Positions 8,599 through 17,565 of a stretch of 64,000 nt of DNA are shown here, one piece after another. Each line of letters starts with the position of its first letter. Position 1 is the stretch's first letter. A program made the translations under genes and the position numbers. Source of the DNA: Variovorax sp. Sphag1AA (GTDB taxonomy: Bacteria > Pseudomonadota > Gammaproteobacteria > Burkholderiales > Burkholderiaceae_C); contig NZ_JACHYC010000001.1 in assembly GCF_014192575.1 (NCBI RefSeq), forward strand, positions 124,001-188,000. The letters run 5' to 3'. The notes under the pieces are model-generated. The model had not been told where the DNA came from and searched no databases. It saw nothing but the letters and a program-made list of their open reading frames with translations.

Positions 8599-9585
8599 TC
8601 AGTCGTTGGCCTGGAAGTTCACGGCCTTCATGATCACGGCCCAGCGGGCGGTGTCTTCGCGCATTGTCTTCAGAAGCGTGTTCGCGTCGTCGTTGACCGC
8701 ATACATGCCGTTCTGCAGCAGTTGCTGCTTCACCTCGGGCGAATTGACCGCGCGGGAGAACTCGGCGCGCAGCTTGTCGACGATCGGTTGCGGTGTCTTC
8801 GCAGGCGCGTAGTAAGCGAACCACGCGGTCGCAACCACGTCTTTCAACCCCGCTTCGACGAAGGTCGGCAGATCGGGCATCAGCGGCGAGCGCTTCTCGC
8901 CGCTGGTCGCGAGCACCTTCACGCGGCCGCCTTGCTGCATCTGCAGCGCGCCGCCGACGGTGTCGAAGTAGACCGGGATCTGTCCGCCCATCACGTCCTG
9001 CCGCGCCGGCGTGGAGCCGCGATAGGGCACATGGACCATCTTGAGTCCCGCCGAGCGATTGAGCATCTCGCCAAGAAAGTGCGATGGCGTGCCCGCACCG
9101 TACGAGCCGAAGCTGACCTTGTCGCCCTGCGCCTTCGCCCAGGTGATGAACTCGGCCAGCGTGTTGGCCGGCACGTCCTTGCTTACCACCAGCGCAAGCT
9201 CGAAGCGCGCCGCGTTGATGATCGGCACGAAATCCTTGATCGGGTCATACGAGAGCTTGGCGTAGGCGCTCGGGTACATCGTCATCATGCTGGCGGTGCC
9301 GAGCAGAAGCATGCGCCCGTCGGGTGGTGCGTGCTTAACCGCTTCGACTGCGATGCGACCCGACGCGCCCGAGCGGTTGTCGACGATCAGCGGACCGAGC
9401 GACTCACGTGTCTCCTGCGCAATGGCGCGTGTCAGCACGTCTTGCGTGCCGCCGGCCGGGACGCCGATCAGCACTCTGATCGGCTGTCCGGGCGTGAACG
9501 CCGCTTCGGCGCTTGCCAGCGGCGAGAGCGCGAGGGCGCAAAGGCCGGCGATCAGGCTGCGGCGGTCGAGGTCGGTGCGGGGCAT
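8599..9585 (-). CDS. Bug-family tripartite tricarboxylate transporter substrate-binding protein
   Basis: The 328-residue protein begins MPRTDLDRRSLIAGLCAL, a twin-arginine-like signal (RRSL) followed by a hydrophobic stretch and an Ala-rich cleavage site. Mature landmarks are IRVLIGVPAGGTQDVL and LIVDNRSGASGRIAVEAV, typical of Bug receptors. CAGGAGA before the ATG at 9585 supports that start over upstream in-frame codons. It is the first gene of the operon that continues into another Bug gene and the sulfatase. A MarR-type gene diverges from it, with a palindrome in between. The ligand is unknown. Confidence 0.9.
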   Translation of the reverse strand: MPRTDLDRRSLIAGLCALALSPLASAEAAFTPGQPIRVLIGVPAGGTQDVLTRAIAQETRESLGPLIVDNRSGASGRIAVEAVKHAPPDGRMLLLGTASMMTMYPSAYAKLSYDPIKDFVPIINAARFELALVVSKDVPANTLAEFITWAKAQGDKVSFGSYGAGTPSHFLGEMLNRSAGLKMVHVPYRGSTPARQDVMGGQIPVYFDTVGGALQMQQGGRVKVLATSGEKRSPLMPDLPTFVEAGLKDVVATAWFAYYAPAKTPQPIVDKLRAEFSRAVNSPEVKQQLLQNGMYAVNDDANTLLKTMREDTARWAVIMKAVNFQAND

Positions 9586-9665
9586 GAATGTCTCCTGGAA
9601 TGTGTTCGTGCATCGGGCCTTCGGGAGGGCCCGGCCTCGGATGACTTTAGAGTTGCGACATTCGA

Positions 9666-9678
9666 TTGATCTAATCAA
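9666..9678. promoter_or_regulatory. palindromic operator candidate for the MarR-type regulator
   Basis: TTGAT-CTA-ATCAA, a perfect 5-bp inverted repeat with a 3-bp centre, lies in the 115-bp divergent gap and ends 22 bp before the MarR ATG. Size and symmetry fit a MarR-type site. Binding is inferred. Confidence 0.5.
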
Positions 9679-9700
9679 CCATCCTCCGGACTAACCCCAG

Positions 9701-10210
9701 ATGACCCCGACGCCCGAGTCGCGCCGACCGCTCGATGACCTGCTCCTGTACCGGCTGTCGCGGCTTCTTTCGGTTGCGGGCAGCATGGTCATCAGGATCT
9801 GTGAGGGGCGCTTTCGCATCACGCGGCGCGAGTGGCGGCTCATCGCGACGCTCGCGAGCCGTGGCGAGCTCAGCTCGTCCGGGCTGGCCGAGCATGCGCA
9901 GCTCGATCGCGCGCGCACCTCGAAGGCCATCGGTTCGCTGGTGGAGAAGGGGCTGATCGCGCGTTCGCATCCGGCGGGCGACCGGCGGCAGGTGCTCCTT
10001 TGCCTGACGGAACGCGGGCGCAATCTGTACGACGAACTGTTCCCGCTGGTGACGCGCATCAACGCGGACCTGCTCGGTGCGCTCGATGACGACGCGATCT
10101 CGCACCTCGATGAATCCCTCGCGCGACTGCAGTTGCATGCCGAACGCATGGTCGCCGAAGCCGTGCTGCCCAAGGCGGACCGCCGGCGGCGTGGCGCGAA
10201 GGCGGATTGA
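9701..10210 (+). CDS. MarR-family transcriptional regulator
   Basis: The 169-residue protein has the MarR winged-helix core. ITRREWRLIATLASRGELSSSGLAEHAQLDRARTSKAI covers the DNA-recognition helix, SLVEKGLIARSHPAGDRRQVLLCLTERG forms the wing, and flanking helices provide dimerisation. MarR proteins usually repress a divergent gene and release DNA on binding an aromatic acid or similar ligand. The divergent Bug-Bug-sulfatase operon is the natural target, with the palindrome at 9666-9678 as a likely site. Confidence 0.88.
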   Translation: MTPTPESRRPLDDLLLYRLSRLLSVAGSMVIRICEGRFRITRREWRLIATLASRGELSSSGLAEHAQLDRARTSKAIGSLVEKGLIARSHPAGDRRQVLLCLTERGRNLYDELFPLVTRINADLLGALDDDAISHLDESLARLQLHAERMVAEAVLPKADRRRRGAKAD

Positions 10211-10231
10211 GCCGCAGGCGAGGGCATCGGA

Positions 10232-11224
10232 TCAGTCCAGTTTCATGCCGGTGGACTTGACGATCTTGCCGTAGCGTGCGCGGGCGCTTTCCAGATGCTG
10301 GGCGGCTACATCACCGGTTTCACCCAGCGCCACCATGTCGAGCATGGCGAGCCGTGATTTGACCTCGGGCAGCGCGAGTGCGGACTGGAGCGCATCGCGC
10401 AGCGTCTTCATCACCGGCTCGGGCGTGGCGACCGGCACCATCGCGAGATAGAGCACCTCGAACTCGAGGTCCTTGAGGCCCAACTCGCCCACGGTCGGCA
10501 CCTGCGGCAGCAGCGGGGAGCGCTGGCGGCCGGTCACGGCCAGCGGACGCACCTTGCCGGCCTGGATCTGAGACAGCAGCCCCGGCGTCGCGAGGATGCC
10601 GGCCTGCACCTCGTTCGACAAAAGTGCCATCACCGCCGGCGCGTTGCCCTTGTACGGCACATGCGTGATCTTCGCGCCGGTCGCGGTGGAGAAGATCTCG
10701 GCCGCGAAATGGCCCGGGCTTCCGTTGCCGGCGGACGCGAAGGTCATTGCCTCGGCCTTGCTCTGCGTGACGAACTCCGGCAGCGTCTTCGCACTGACCG
10801 ATGAGCTCACGCCGAAGGTCAGGCCCGAGGAGCTGAAGATCATCAGCGGCTTCAGGTCCTTCGCCGCGAAGGGCATCGATGCGTAGAGGTGCGGGTTGAT
10901 CGTGAAGGTGGTGTCGATCGACAGCAGCACGGTGTAGCCGTCCGCCGGGCTCTTGGCGACGGCATCGGCGCCGATGTTGCCGCCCGCGCCGGGGCGGTTG
11001 TCGACCACGAAAGGCTGTTTGAGGCTCTTCTGCAGCGGGTCCGCGAGCGCGCGGCCGAGGATGTCGAGTGGTCCGCCGGCCGGGAAGTTGGTGACGAACC
11101 TCACCGGCTTGCTGGGGTAGAGCGTGTCGGCGTGTGCCGTGGTCGCGAGCGGGGCGACAAGCAGCGCGCACGCAGCCGCGAGGGCGAGGCGGCGCAATGC
11201 GCCAAAAGGGGCGGGGTGTGTCAT
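10232..11224 (-). CDS. Bug-family tripartite tricarboxylate transporter substrate-binding protein
   Basis: A third receptor of the same family, 330 residues, with a signal peptide ending in the Ala-rich ATTAHA region. Mature landmarks are VRFVTNFPAGGPLDILGRAL and FVVDNRPGAGGNIGADAV. It converges with the MarR gene and diverges from a LysR-type gene 127 bp away, which probably controls it. It is the third receptor of this kind within 4 kb, again with no membrane subunits. The ligand is unknown. Confidence 0.9.
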   Translation of the reverse strand: MTHPAPFGALRRLALAAACALLVAPLATTAHADTLYPSKPVRFVTNFPAGGPLDILGRALADPLQKSLKQPFVVDNRPGAGGNIGADAVAKSPADGYTVLLSIDTTFTINPHLYASMPFAAKDLKPLMIFSSSGLTFGVSSSVSAKTLPEFVTQSKAEAMTFASAGNGSPGHFAAEIFSTATGAKITHVPYKGNAPAVMALLSNEVQAGILATPGLLSQIQAGKVRPLAVTGRQRSPLLPQVPTVGELGLKDLEFEVLYLAMVPVATPEPVMKTLRDALQSALALPEVKSRLAMLDMVALGETGDVAAQHLESARARYGKIVKSTGMKLD

Positions 11225-11351
11225 GTCTCGTGTCTCCGATGCCGCACTCTAGGAGCGCGGGCGGGGCGGCACAACTGAAAGCTCTTCCGCCTGCTATTCC
11301 GGTTCGTTATATTTTGCGTTGACCTCTCCAGAGGAAGACCGTCGATCAGCC

Positions 11352-12371
11352 ATGAACTTTGCTCGTCTCAAGCTGCGCCATCTGCAGTGCCTCGTCATGG
11401 TAGCGCAGGAGCGCAATCTCGTTCGCGCCGCCAAGGCGCTCGCGCTCACGCAGCCTGCGGTGTCCAAGACCGTGGCCGAACTCGAAGACATCGTGGGCCG
11501 CCAGTTGCTCGTCCGGCGCCGACGCGGTGTGGAGCTGACGCCCGCCGCGGAGGTGCTGGTGCGCCATGCAGTTGTCGCGTTGCGCGGACTGCGCGACGGG
11601 CTGAGCCTTGCGCTCGACCAGCCCGAAGCGGACCAGCTCCGGGTCGCGGTCGGTGCCTTGCCGAACATGGCGGCCAACCTGCTTCCGGCAGCCGTCGCGC
11701 TACTGCAGGTGGACGCACCGGCGCTGCGAGTCCGCGTGGTCAGCGGCACCAACGCGCAATTGATGACGCAACTGCGCCAGGGCGAGATCGACCTGGTGCT
11801 GGGCCGCATCGCGCAGGCTTCGGCCATGGCCGATCTTGCGTTCGAGCTGCTCTACAGCGAGCCGCTGCTGCTGGTGGCCCGGCCCGGGCATCCGGTCGCA
11901 GCGCTGCGGCGTCCGACGCTCGATGCCTTGTCGGCCTATCCGCTGATGGTCCCGGTGTCGGGGACGCTGATCCGGCATACGGTCGATGCCTTCCTTCTCG
12001 CGCAGGGCATGGCGCCACCGCGCAGCTTGGTCGAGGCGACCGACACCAGCTTCGCGCTCGGTCTGCTGCGATGCTCCGATGCGGTCTGGTTCGCGCCGCA
12101 GGGCGCTGTCGAAGGCTTTCTGGCGGGAGGAGAGTTGGTCCGGTTGCCGATCGACACGAGCAGCACCGAAGGGCCCGTGGGCATGACCATGCGCCGCGGC
12201 AGCGAGCCGGGCGAGGGCGCGCGCAGGTTGATCGAGGCGATCCGCAGCGTGCTGTCGCGGCGCGCCGAAGCGCGTGTCAGCCGGCCGCCACCGGCCCGGC
12301 AGGCTTCGCGTCGGCAGGCCCGGCGTCGATCCGGACCCTCGGCAGGAACTGCGGGTACTCGCGCTGCATGA
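11352..12371 (+). CDS. LysR-family transcriptional regulator (PcaQ/GbpR-like)
   Basis: The product is 339 residues when started at the ATG at 11352 (MNFARLKLRHLQCLVMVAQ). The N-terminal LysR helix-turn-helix contains RAAKALALTQPAVSKTVAELE, and a periplasmic-binding-protein-like effector domain follows. The RLKLRHLQC opening resembles the PcaQ/GbpR branch, which senses aromatic or sugar-derived acids. It diverges from the third Bug gene and probably regulates it. The last 30 or so residues are Arg/Ala/Pro-rich, exceed the usual LysR length, and are encoded by sequence that overlaps the end of the convergent MscS gene by 95 bp. Confidence 0.88.
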   Translation: MNFARLKLRHLQCLVMVAQERNLVRAAKALALTQPAVSKTVAELEDIVGRQLLVRRRRGVELTPAAEVLVRHAVVALRGLRDGLSLALDQPEADQLRVAVGALPNMAANLLPAAVALLQVDAPALRVRVVSGTNAQLMTQLRQGEIDLVLGRIAQASAMADLAFELLYSEPLLLVARPGHPVAALRRPTLDALSAYPLMVPVSGTLIRHTVDAFLLAQGMAPPRSLVEATDTSFALGLLRCSDAVWFAPQGAVEGFLAGGELVRLPIDTSSTEGPVGMTMRRGSEPGEGARRLIEAIRSVLSRRAEARVSRPPPARQASRRQARRRSGPSAGTAGTRAA

Positions 12372-13353
12372 AGTCGATGAGCCCTTCACGCACCGTGCAG
12401 CGCAGGTCGAAGGCCAGCGAGGACGACGCTGCAGTGCAGAGCACTCGGATCTGCATCGTGCGCTCGGTCGCATCGGTCACGCGCAGGTTGAAGAAGCGGC
12501 CGTCCCATTCGGGCGCGGCCTTGACGATGCGTTCCACCTCCGCGCGCAGCGGCGCGAGCGGCATGCCGTAGTCGGCATAGATGAAGACGGAGCCGAGCAA
12601 CTGCGAGTCGTGGCGCGTCCAGTTCTGGAAGGGCTTCTCGATGAAGTAGCTGAGCGGCAGGATCAGCCGCCGGTCGTCCCAGATCCTGAGCACCACGAAG
12701 GTGCCGGTGATCTCTTCCACCCGGCCCCATTCGCCCTCGACCACCAGCACGTCGTCCATGCGGATCGGCTGCGCGAGCGCAATCTGCAGCCCGGCGATGA
12801 GGTTGCTGAACACCGGCTTGGCCGCCAGACCGGCCACGATGCCGATCACGCCGGCCGATGCAAGCAGGCTCGCGCCCACCTGCCGCGCACCGGGGAAGGT
12901 CATGAGCATGAAGGCGCCGCCCGCCACGATCAGCACCGCATTCGCGGTGCGTGCCAGCACGCGCGTCTGCGTGAGCACGCGCCGCGCATGCAGGTTGTCG
13001 GTCACGTCATACGGGTTCTGCTTGACGATGCCTTCGGCGAGGCCGTTGATCGCCTGGACCAGCAGCCAGGTGGACACCGCGATCACCAGCAGCCCGTTGA
13101 AATGCCGGATCTTCTCGATGAGGCGCAGGTCGTCGGGCGAGGCCTGCCACACCAGTTCCATCGCGATCAGCGGCAGCAGGAAAAGGGCCGGTCGCCGGAT
13201 GTGGGCCAGCATCGAGTTCAGCACCGGCATCGAGCGGGTCACGCGCCGAAGCACGAAGGCGCCCAGGTAGTGGACGAGCAGCGCCAGCACCGCCGCGATG
13301 AGAGCGGCGACGATCGGGCTCACCCATGGCTCGCCGAGGATTTCCTTGATCAT
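12277..13353 (-). CDS. MscS-family mechanosensitive ion channel
   Basis: The 358-residue membrane protein has about four N-terminal hydrophobic segments, the last two near residues 95-115 and 137-160. The pore helix and beta domain typical of MscS follow: LLASAGVIGIVAGLAAKPVFSN, IALAQPIRMDDVLVVEGEWGRVEEI and RRLILPLSYFIEKPFQNWTR. Such channels open under membrane tension and release solutes during hypo-osmotic shock. Its ATG overlaps the stop of the FUSC gene (TCAT on the plus strand), so the two are co-transcribed. The C-terminus overlaps the convergent LysR gene. Confidence 0.92.
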   Translation of the reverse strand: MIKEILGEPWVSPIVAALIAAVLALLVHYLGAFVLRRVTRSMPVLNSMLAHIRRPALFLLPLIAMELVWQASPDDLRLIEKIRHFNGLLVIAVSTWLLVQAINGLAEGIVKQNPYDVTDNLHARRVLTQTRVLARTANAVLIVAGGAFMLMTFPGARQVGASLLASAGVIGIVAGLAAKPVFSNLIAGLQIALAQPIRMDDVLVVEGEWGRVEEITGTFVVLRIWDDRRLILPLSYFIEKPFQNWTRHDSQLLGSVFIYADYGMPLAPLRAEVERIVKAAPEWDGRFFNLRVTDATERTMQIRVLCTAASSSLAFDLRCTVREGLIDFMQREYPQFLPRVRIDAGPADAKPAGPVAAG

Positions 13354-15605
13354 CGAACCGTCCCGGCCTGCGTATGCGCTTCGGCCTCGGCTTCTGTTTC
13401 GGCGAGCGATTGAAGGATGCGCGCGGCGTCATCGCGCAATTGGGCGGCGATGCCGGTCGCCATGTCGAGCCGGCGCAGCAGCCACGGCGTGATGTCGTTG
13501 TTGAACGGGTCGGGCAGCGGGATCGAGCCGGCGATGGTGGTCGCGGGTGGGCTCTCGGGCATCGCGGGGCCGCTGGTCGGCGCGGTTCCGATGGCTGCCT
13601 CGATGCGCTGGATGGTGCGGGCCAGCGGCCCTTCGATGTCGGCCACCGTGAGCCGGTCGCGCCGCAGCACGAGCATCGATTTGACCGCGCTCAATTGCGC
13701 GAGCAACTGGTAGCTGTGCGCCTGCAGGTGCTCGAGCGGCTCCAGCGGCGGGCGCACCGCGCGCGGTTCCGACAGCGAACGTTGCGTGGCCTGCACCAGC
13801 GCGGAAAGGCTGTCGAAAGCCTCGCGGCGCGCAAGTCGCCAGTCGAGTTCCGGCGAGGCATCGACCGAGCGGAATTGCCCGAGCCCGAGCGCCAGCCGCG
13901 CATGCCGCGCCTGTGCCTTGAGCGTGCGTGCGACAAGCGCCGGGATCTGGCCGCGCTCCCACGACGGCAGCACGTAGCAGAACGCCCATGCGAGCGCCGC
14001 GCCGATCAGCGTGTCGGCCACGCGCTCGAAGAGCGCGAACGCGGTGCTCACACCCGTGTTCAGCATGTGGGCCTGCACCAGCCCGAGCACCGTGGCTGCG
14101 ACGGAGGTGATGAGATAGCGGCGGACCGCGAAGCCGTGCGCGATCGCCTGCGCGAGCGTCATACCGATCAACAGGGACAGCGGCGAGAGGTGTGCCGACA
14201 GCAGGCCGACCGCGAACACACAGCCCAGCAACGTGCCGGCCACGCGGCTGTTGCGCCGCTCCAGCGTCTGTGAAAGGCTGCCCCGCAGCACGACCACGAT
14301 GGTCAGCAGGATCCAGTAGTCGTGCGAGCCCCAGGGCATGGCGAGCGCGATGCCGTAGGCGGCGGCGATTGCCAGCGTGGCGCGAATGGCATGGCGCAGC
14401 GGCGGGGCGTCCCAGTTCCACAGCGCGAGGAACGGGCGCAGCGACCATTCGGTGGGGCTCACGAACACCTGCCAGCTCGCGCGCACTACGGCGAGATCGG
14501 GTTCGCGGTCGCCCCGCGCGAGCCCCGACAAGCGCAGCACTTCGTCGTTGATGTGGCCGATGCGGTTGGCGAGCCCGCGGGACAGCATCGCCGGCGTGGG
14601 GCCGGTGTAGCTGCCGGCGGAGACGTCGTCCTGCAGGTGGATGGCCGCGAGACGTGGGCGGCGATCGGTCACCGCATCGGGCTTGCGGATCAGCAGCAGC
14701 GAGTCCGCGAGCGCCGTCGTGTCGTCTGCCAGGCCTTGAAGGATGTCGCGCATCTCGGTGAGTGCGGGCGCGTGGTCGGGGTGTGTCTTGAGCGCATCGA
14801 GATCGAGTTCGCTCGCCAGCAGCAGGTCGCGAAGCTCGAGCACCGTCACCAGCATGCCGGCCAATTGCTGCCGGCGCGGCGTGCGGGGCGATTCGAGCAC
14901 GATGTCGCGGGCTGCTTGCAACTGGTCGGCCAGCGCCGCCTGTTCTCGCAGGAGCTGGCCGAGCAGCGACGGCGGAATCTCGCGCACGTCGCCGGATTCG
15001 TCAATTGGCATGAACTGGCGGGCCTCGGTGCGCATCAGCGCCGCCAGCGAGAGCAGCAGGTCGGCCGTCACTTGCACGCGGTAGCGCGCATTCAGTGCGG
15101 AATTGGCGATCACCGCGTAGATCACGTAGAGCCCCGCGCCGAGGCCGAAGTGCATCGTGCGCTGCACGGCCTCCGCCATGCCGGTCGGCGTGGGCGTGGC
15201 CATCGAGAAGATCATGGAGAACATGACCGCGATGGCGATCGGAATCCCGCGCTTGCCCCACGCCATCGCCAGGAATGCGAGGAAGGTCGCCGGTACAAGC
15301 AGCAGCCCCAGTTGCAGCGGCTTCGCGTGCAGGAGCTGGACCATGAAGAAGAGCGGCAACCCGATCAGCGGCGCCGGCAGCATCTGGAAGAACTTGCCGC
15401 GCCGTGGTGCAGCGAGGTCGGGCGGTGCGGTCACGATGACGCCGACCGATGCGGCCGAGGCCGCGAGCGTGCCGAGCGCGAGATGCACGCCCCCGGAAAT
15501 CAGCAGCAACCCGAAGGCGACCGCGATGCCGTTGAGCACGTAGTGGCTGAGTGCCACCCGCAGGGCCGCGCGGCCCCGCTCGGTGGCCGCGCGCTGCGAC
15601 GCCAT
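13350..15605 (-). CDS. FUSC-family inner-membrane protein (aromatic acid exporter-like)
   Basis: This 751-residue protein has the duplicated FUSC layout: an N-terminal bundle of about six membrane segments (residues 20-175), a cytoplasmic domain of roughly 230 residues, a second membrane bundle (about 400-525, including WGSHDYWILLTIVVVLRGSLSQT, a family hallmark) and a long cytoplasmic tail. Related proteins (YccS, AaeB) export aromatic carboxylic acids or act in envelope transport. The ATG at 15605 overlaps the suhB stop (TGATG), and a GTG one codon earlier is the alternative. The 3' end overlaps the MscS start by 4 nt, giving an suhB-FUSC-mscS operon. The substrate is unknown. Confidence 0.87.
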   Translation of the reverse strand: MASQRAATERGRAALRVALSHYVLNGIAVAFGLLLISGGVHLALGTLAASAASVGVIVTAPPDLAAPRRGKFFQMLPAPLIGLPLFFMVQLLHAKPLQLGLLLVPATFLAFLAMAWGKRGIPIAIAVMFSMIFSMATPTPTGMAEAVQRTMHFGLGAGLYVIYAVIANSALNARYRVQVTADLLLSLAALMRTEARQFMPIDESGDVREIPPSLLGQLLREQAALADQLQAARDIVLESPRTPRRQQLAGMLVTVLELRDLLLASELDLDALKTHPDHAPALTEMRDILQGLADDTTALADSLLLIRKPDAVTDRRPRLAAIHLQDDVSAGSYTGPTPAMLSRGLANRIGHINDEVLRLSGLARGDREPDLAVVRASWQVFVSPTEWSLRPFLALWNWDAPPLRHAIRATLAIAAAYGIALAMPWGSHDYWILLTIVVVLRGSLSQTLERRNSRVAGTLLGCVFAVGLLSAHLSPLSLLIGMTLAQAIAHGFAVRRYLITSVAATVLGLVQAHMLNTGVSTAFALFERVADTLIGAALAWAFCYVLPSWERGQIPALVARTLKAQARHARLALGLGQFRSVDASPELDWRLARREAFDSLSALVQATQRSLSEPRAVRPPLEPLEHLQAHSYQLLAQLSAVKSMLVLRRDRLTVADIEGPLARTIQRIEAAIGTAPTSGPAMPESPPATTIAGSIPLPDPFNNDITPWLLRRLDMATGIAAQLRDDAARILQSLAETEAEAEAHTQAGTVR

Positions 15606-16642
15606 CACCGGGCCGGCGCGTCGCCCTCGTTGGGCGCCGCAGGGGCGTCGCGGCGGACGCGGGTCAGCTTGCGGGGCTGCGGCGCGGCGGCCTCGGCGGG
15701 GACTGCGGGCGCCTCCTCATCGGCTTTTTCCTCGGTCAGACCGACCGTGCTGCGCGCGTAGAGGTCGGCATGCGAACGCGAAGGATCGACGGATCGGATG
15801 CGGTCGCTGGCGCGAAGCTTTTCGTCCACGCTGGCGAACTTCGAGTACTGGGCCAGCAGCGGCACGAGCTGGCCGTAGATGCGCGGCGCGCCCGCCAGGC
15901 ATTCGCGTTGTTCGAGGAAGTCGGGCTCGCCGGTGAAGTTGCCGATGAGGCCCCCAGCCTCGGTGACGAGCAGAGAGCCGGCCGCCACGTCCCAGACGTT
16001 CAGACCGGTCTCGAAGAAGGCGTCACTGAAACCGGCTGCCACGTAGGCGAGGTCGAGCGCGGCGGCGCCGGGGCGGCGAAGACCGGCAGCGCGGGGCATG
16101 AGGTCGGCCATGATGGCCAGGTATTGCTTGAAGTTGTCGCCCGTGCGGAACGGGAAGCCCGTGGAGATCAGGCATTCGGCGAGGCGGGTGCGCTTGCTCA
16201 CGCGGATGCGGCGCTCGTTCATGAAGGCGCCGCGGCCCTTGGTGGCGGTGAAGAGGTCGTTGCGGGTCGGGTCGTAGACCACGGCTTGCTCGATCTTGCC
16301 GCGCACCGACAGCGCGATGGACACGCAGTAGACCGGGAAGCCGTGGATGAAGTTGGTGGTGCCGTCGAGCGGATCGATGATCCAGACGAAGTCCGAATCC
16401 TTGGCGCCATGCTGGGAGCCCGATTCTTCGGCGAGGATGCCGTGCCCCGGATAGGCGGTGAGCAGCGTTTCGATGATCGAGTGCTCGCTCGCGTGATCGA
16501 CTTCGGTCACGAAGTCGTTGACCTGCTTTTGGGAGATACGCACTGCTTCGATATCGAGCGCTGCGCGATTGATGATGGCGCCGGCGGCGCGGGCGGCCTT
16601 GATGGCCACGTTGAGCATGGGGTGCAGGTTCGGGGACGACAT
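15605..16642 (-). CDS. suhB: inositol monophosphatase family protein SuhB
   Basis: The product is 345 residues with start [21 protein letters not shown], a common SuhB opening in Burkholderiales. Metal-binding motifs are present: EVDHASE, the first-site ILAEESG and [17 protein letters not shown], plus [17 protein letters not shown] near the C-terminus of the domain. SuhB hydrolyses inositol phosphates and in enterobacteria also supports rRNA transcription complexes. The catalytic domain ends near residue 265. The remaining 75 or so residues form an Ala/Pro/Glu- and Arg-rich extension that E. coli SuhB lacks. It diverges from trmJ and leads the operon with the FUSC and MscS genes. Confidence 0.94.
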   Translation of the reverse strand: MSSPNLHPMLNVAIKAARAAGAIINRAALDIEAVRISQKQVNDFVTEVDHASEHSIIETLLTAYPGHGILAEESGSQHGAKDSDFVWIIDPLDGTTNFIHGFPVYCVSIALSVRGKIEQAVVYDPTRNDLFTATKGRGAFMNERRIRVSKRTRLAECLISTGFPFRTGDNFKQYLAIMADLMPRAAGLRRPGAAALDLAYVAAGFSDAFFETGLNVWDVAAGSLLVTEAGGLIGNFTGEPDFLEQRECLAGAPRIYGQLVPLLAQYSKFASVDEKLRASDRIRSVDPSRSHADLYARSTVGLTEEKADEEAPAVPAEAAAPQPRKLTRVRRDAPAAPNEGDAPAR

Positions 16643-16763
16643 GAATTGTGCGAAGAACGGTATGGGAGCAACGACGTTTGCATGTAGCCCCCTGGGAATG
16701 CGGCCCGGCGATGCGGGCAGCGAGAATCGGGGGATTTTACCGGCTCCGCGCTTCCGTGCCCCC

Positions 16764-17516
16764 ATGCGTACCCGATTCATCCTGATCCAGACCAGCCACG
16801 CCGGCAATGTCGGCGCCGCCGCACGCGCCATGAAGACCATGGGCTTCGATGAACTGGTGCTGGTTGCGCCGCGCTGGGCCAACGTGCTGCGACGCGAGGA
16901 AACCATCCAGCGCGCGAGCGGGGCGCTCGACGTGCTGGCCAATGCGCGCATCGTCGACACGCTGGATGAGGCGCTCGACGGCGTAACCCACCTTTGCGCA
17001 ACCGCGATGATCCCGCGCGACTTTGGCCCCCCGACGCGGACCCCGCGCGAACACCTCGAACCGCTGGCGAAGGGCGAGGCGCAGCATGTCGCCTTTCTCT
17101 TCGGCTCCGAGCGCTTCGGCATGCGCAACGAGGACGTGTACCGCTGCAATGTCGCGCTCAGCATCCCGACCGATCCGGAGTTCGGCTCGCTCAACCTCGG
17201 TGCGGCGATCCAGGTGATCGCCTACGAATGGCGCCAGGCGCTGGGCGGCTTTGACGTGCGCGACGCGACTGCGCCGGTGCGTGCCGCCGATGCGCAGGCG
17301 GTCGCGGGCATGTTGGACCATTGGGAGCGCTCGCTGGTACAGATCGGCTTCCTCGACCCGCAGGCGCCCAAGAAGCTCATGCCACGCCTGCAGCAGTTGT
17401 TCAACCGCGCACAACCGACGCAGGAGGAAATTCACATCCTGCGCGGCATCGCCAAGGCCATGGCGGACGCTGCGGACGGCGGCGGACCGGGCAAAACCCC
17501 CATCCGCCGTGAGTGA
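16764..17516 (+). CDS. trmJ: tRNA (cytidine/uridine-32-2'-O)-methyltransferase TrmJ
   Basis: This 250-residue SPOUT methyltransferase fits the TrmJ length. The N-terminus [27 protein letters not shown] is characteristic of the family. The C-terminal trefoil knot has [17 protein letters not shown] and [24 protein letters not shown], which bind S-adenosylmethionine. TrmJ methylates the 2'-O of nucleotide 32 in the anticodon loop of several tRNAs. I started it at the ATG at 16764; the upstream in-frame sequence lies over the suhB coding strand and is not family-like. It reads away from suhB, and cysE follows 49 bp later. Confidence 0.95.
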   Translation: MRTRFILIQTSHAGNVGAAARAMKTMGFDELVLVAPRWANVLRREETIQRASGALDVLANARIVDTLDEALDGVTHLCATAMIPRDFGPPTRTPREHLEPLAKGEAQHVAFLFGSERFGMRNEDVYRCNVALSIPTDPEFGSLNLGAAIQVIAYEWRQALGGFDVRDATAPVRAADAQAVAGMLDHWERSLVQIGFLDPQAPKKLMPRLQQLFNRAQPTQEEIHILRGIAKAMADAADGGGPGKTPIRRE

Positions 17517-17565
17517 AGAAGGGCGGTAATAGACTGCCTGCCCCATATCGATATAACAACAACCG

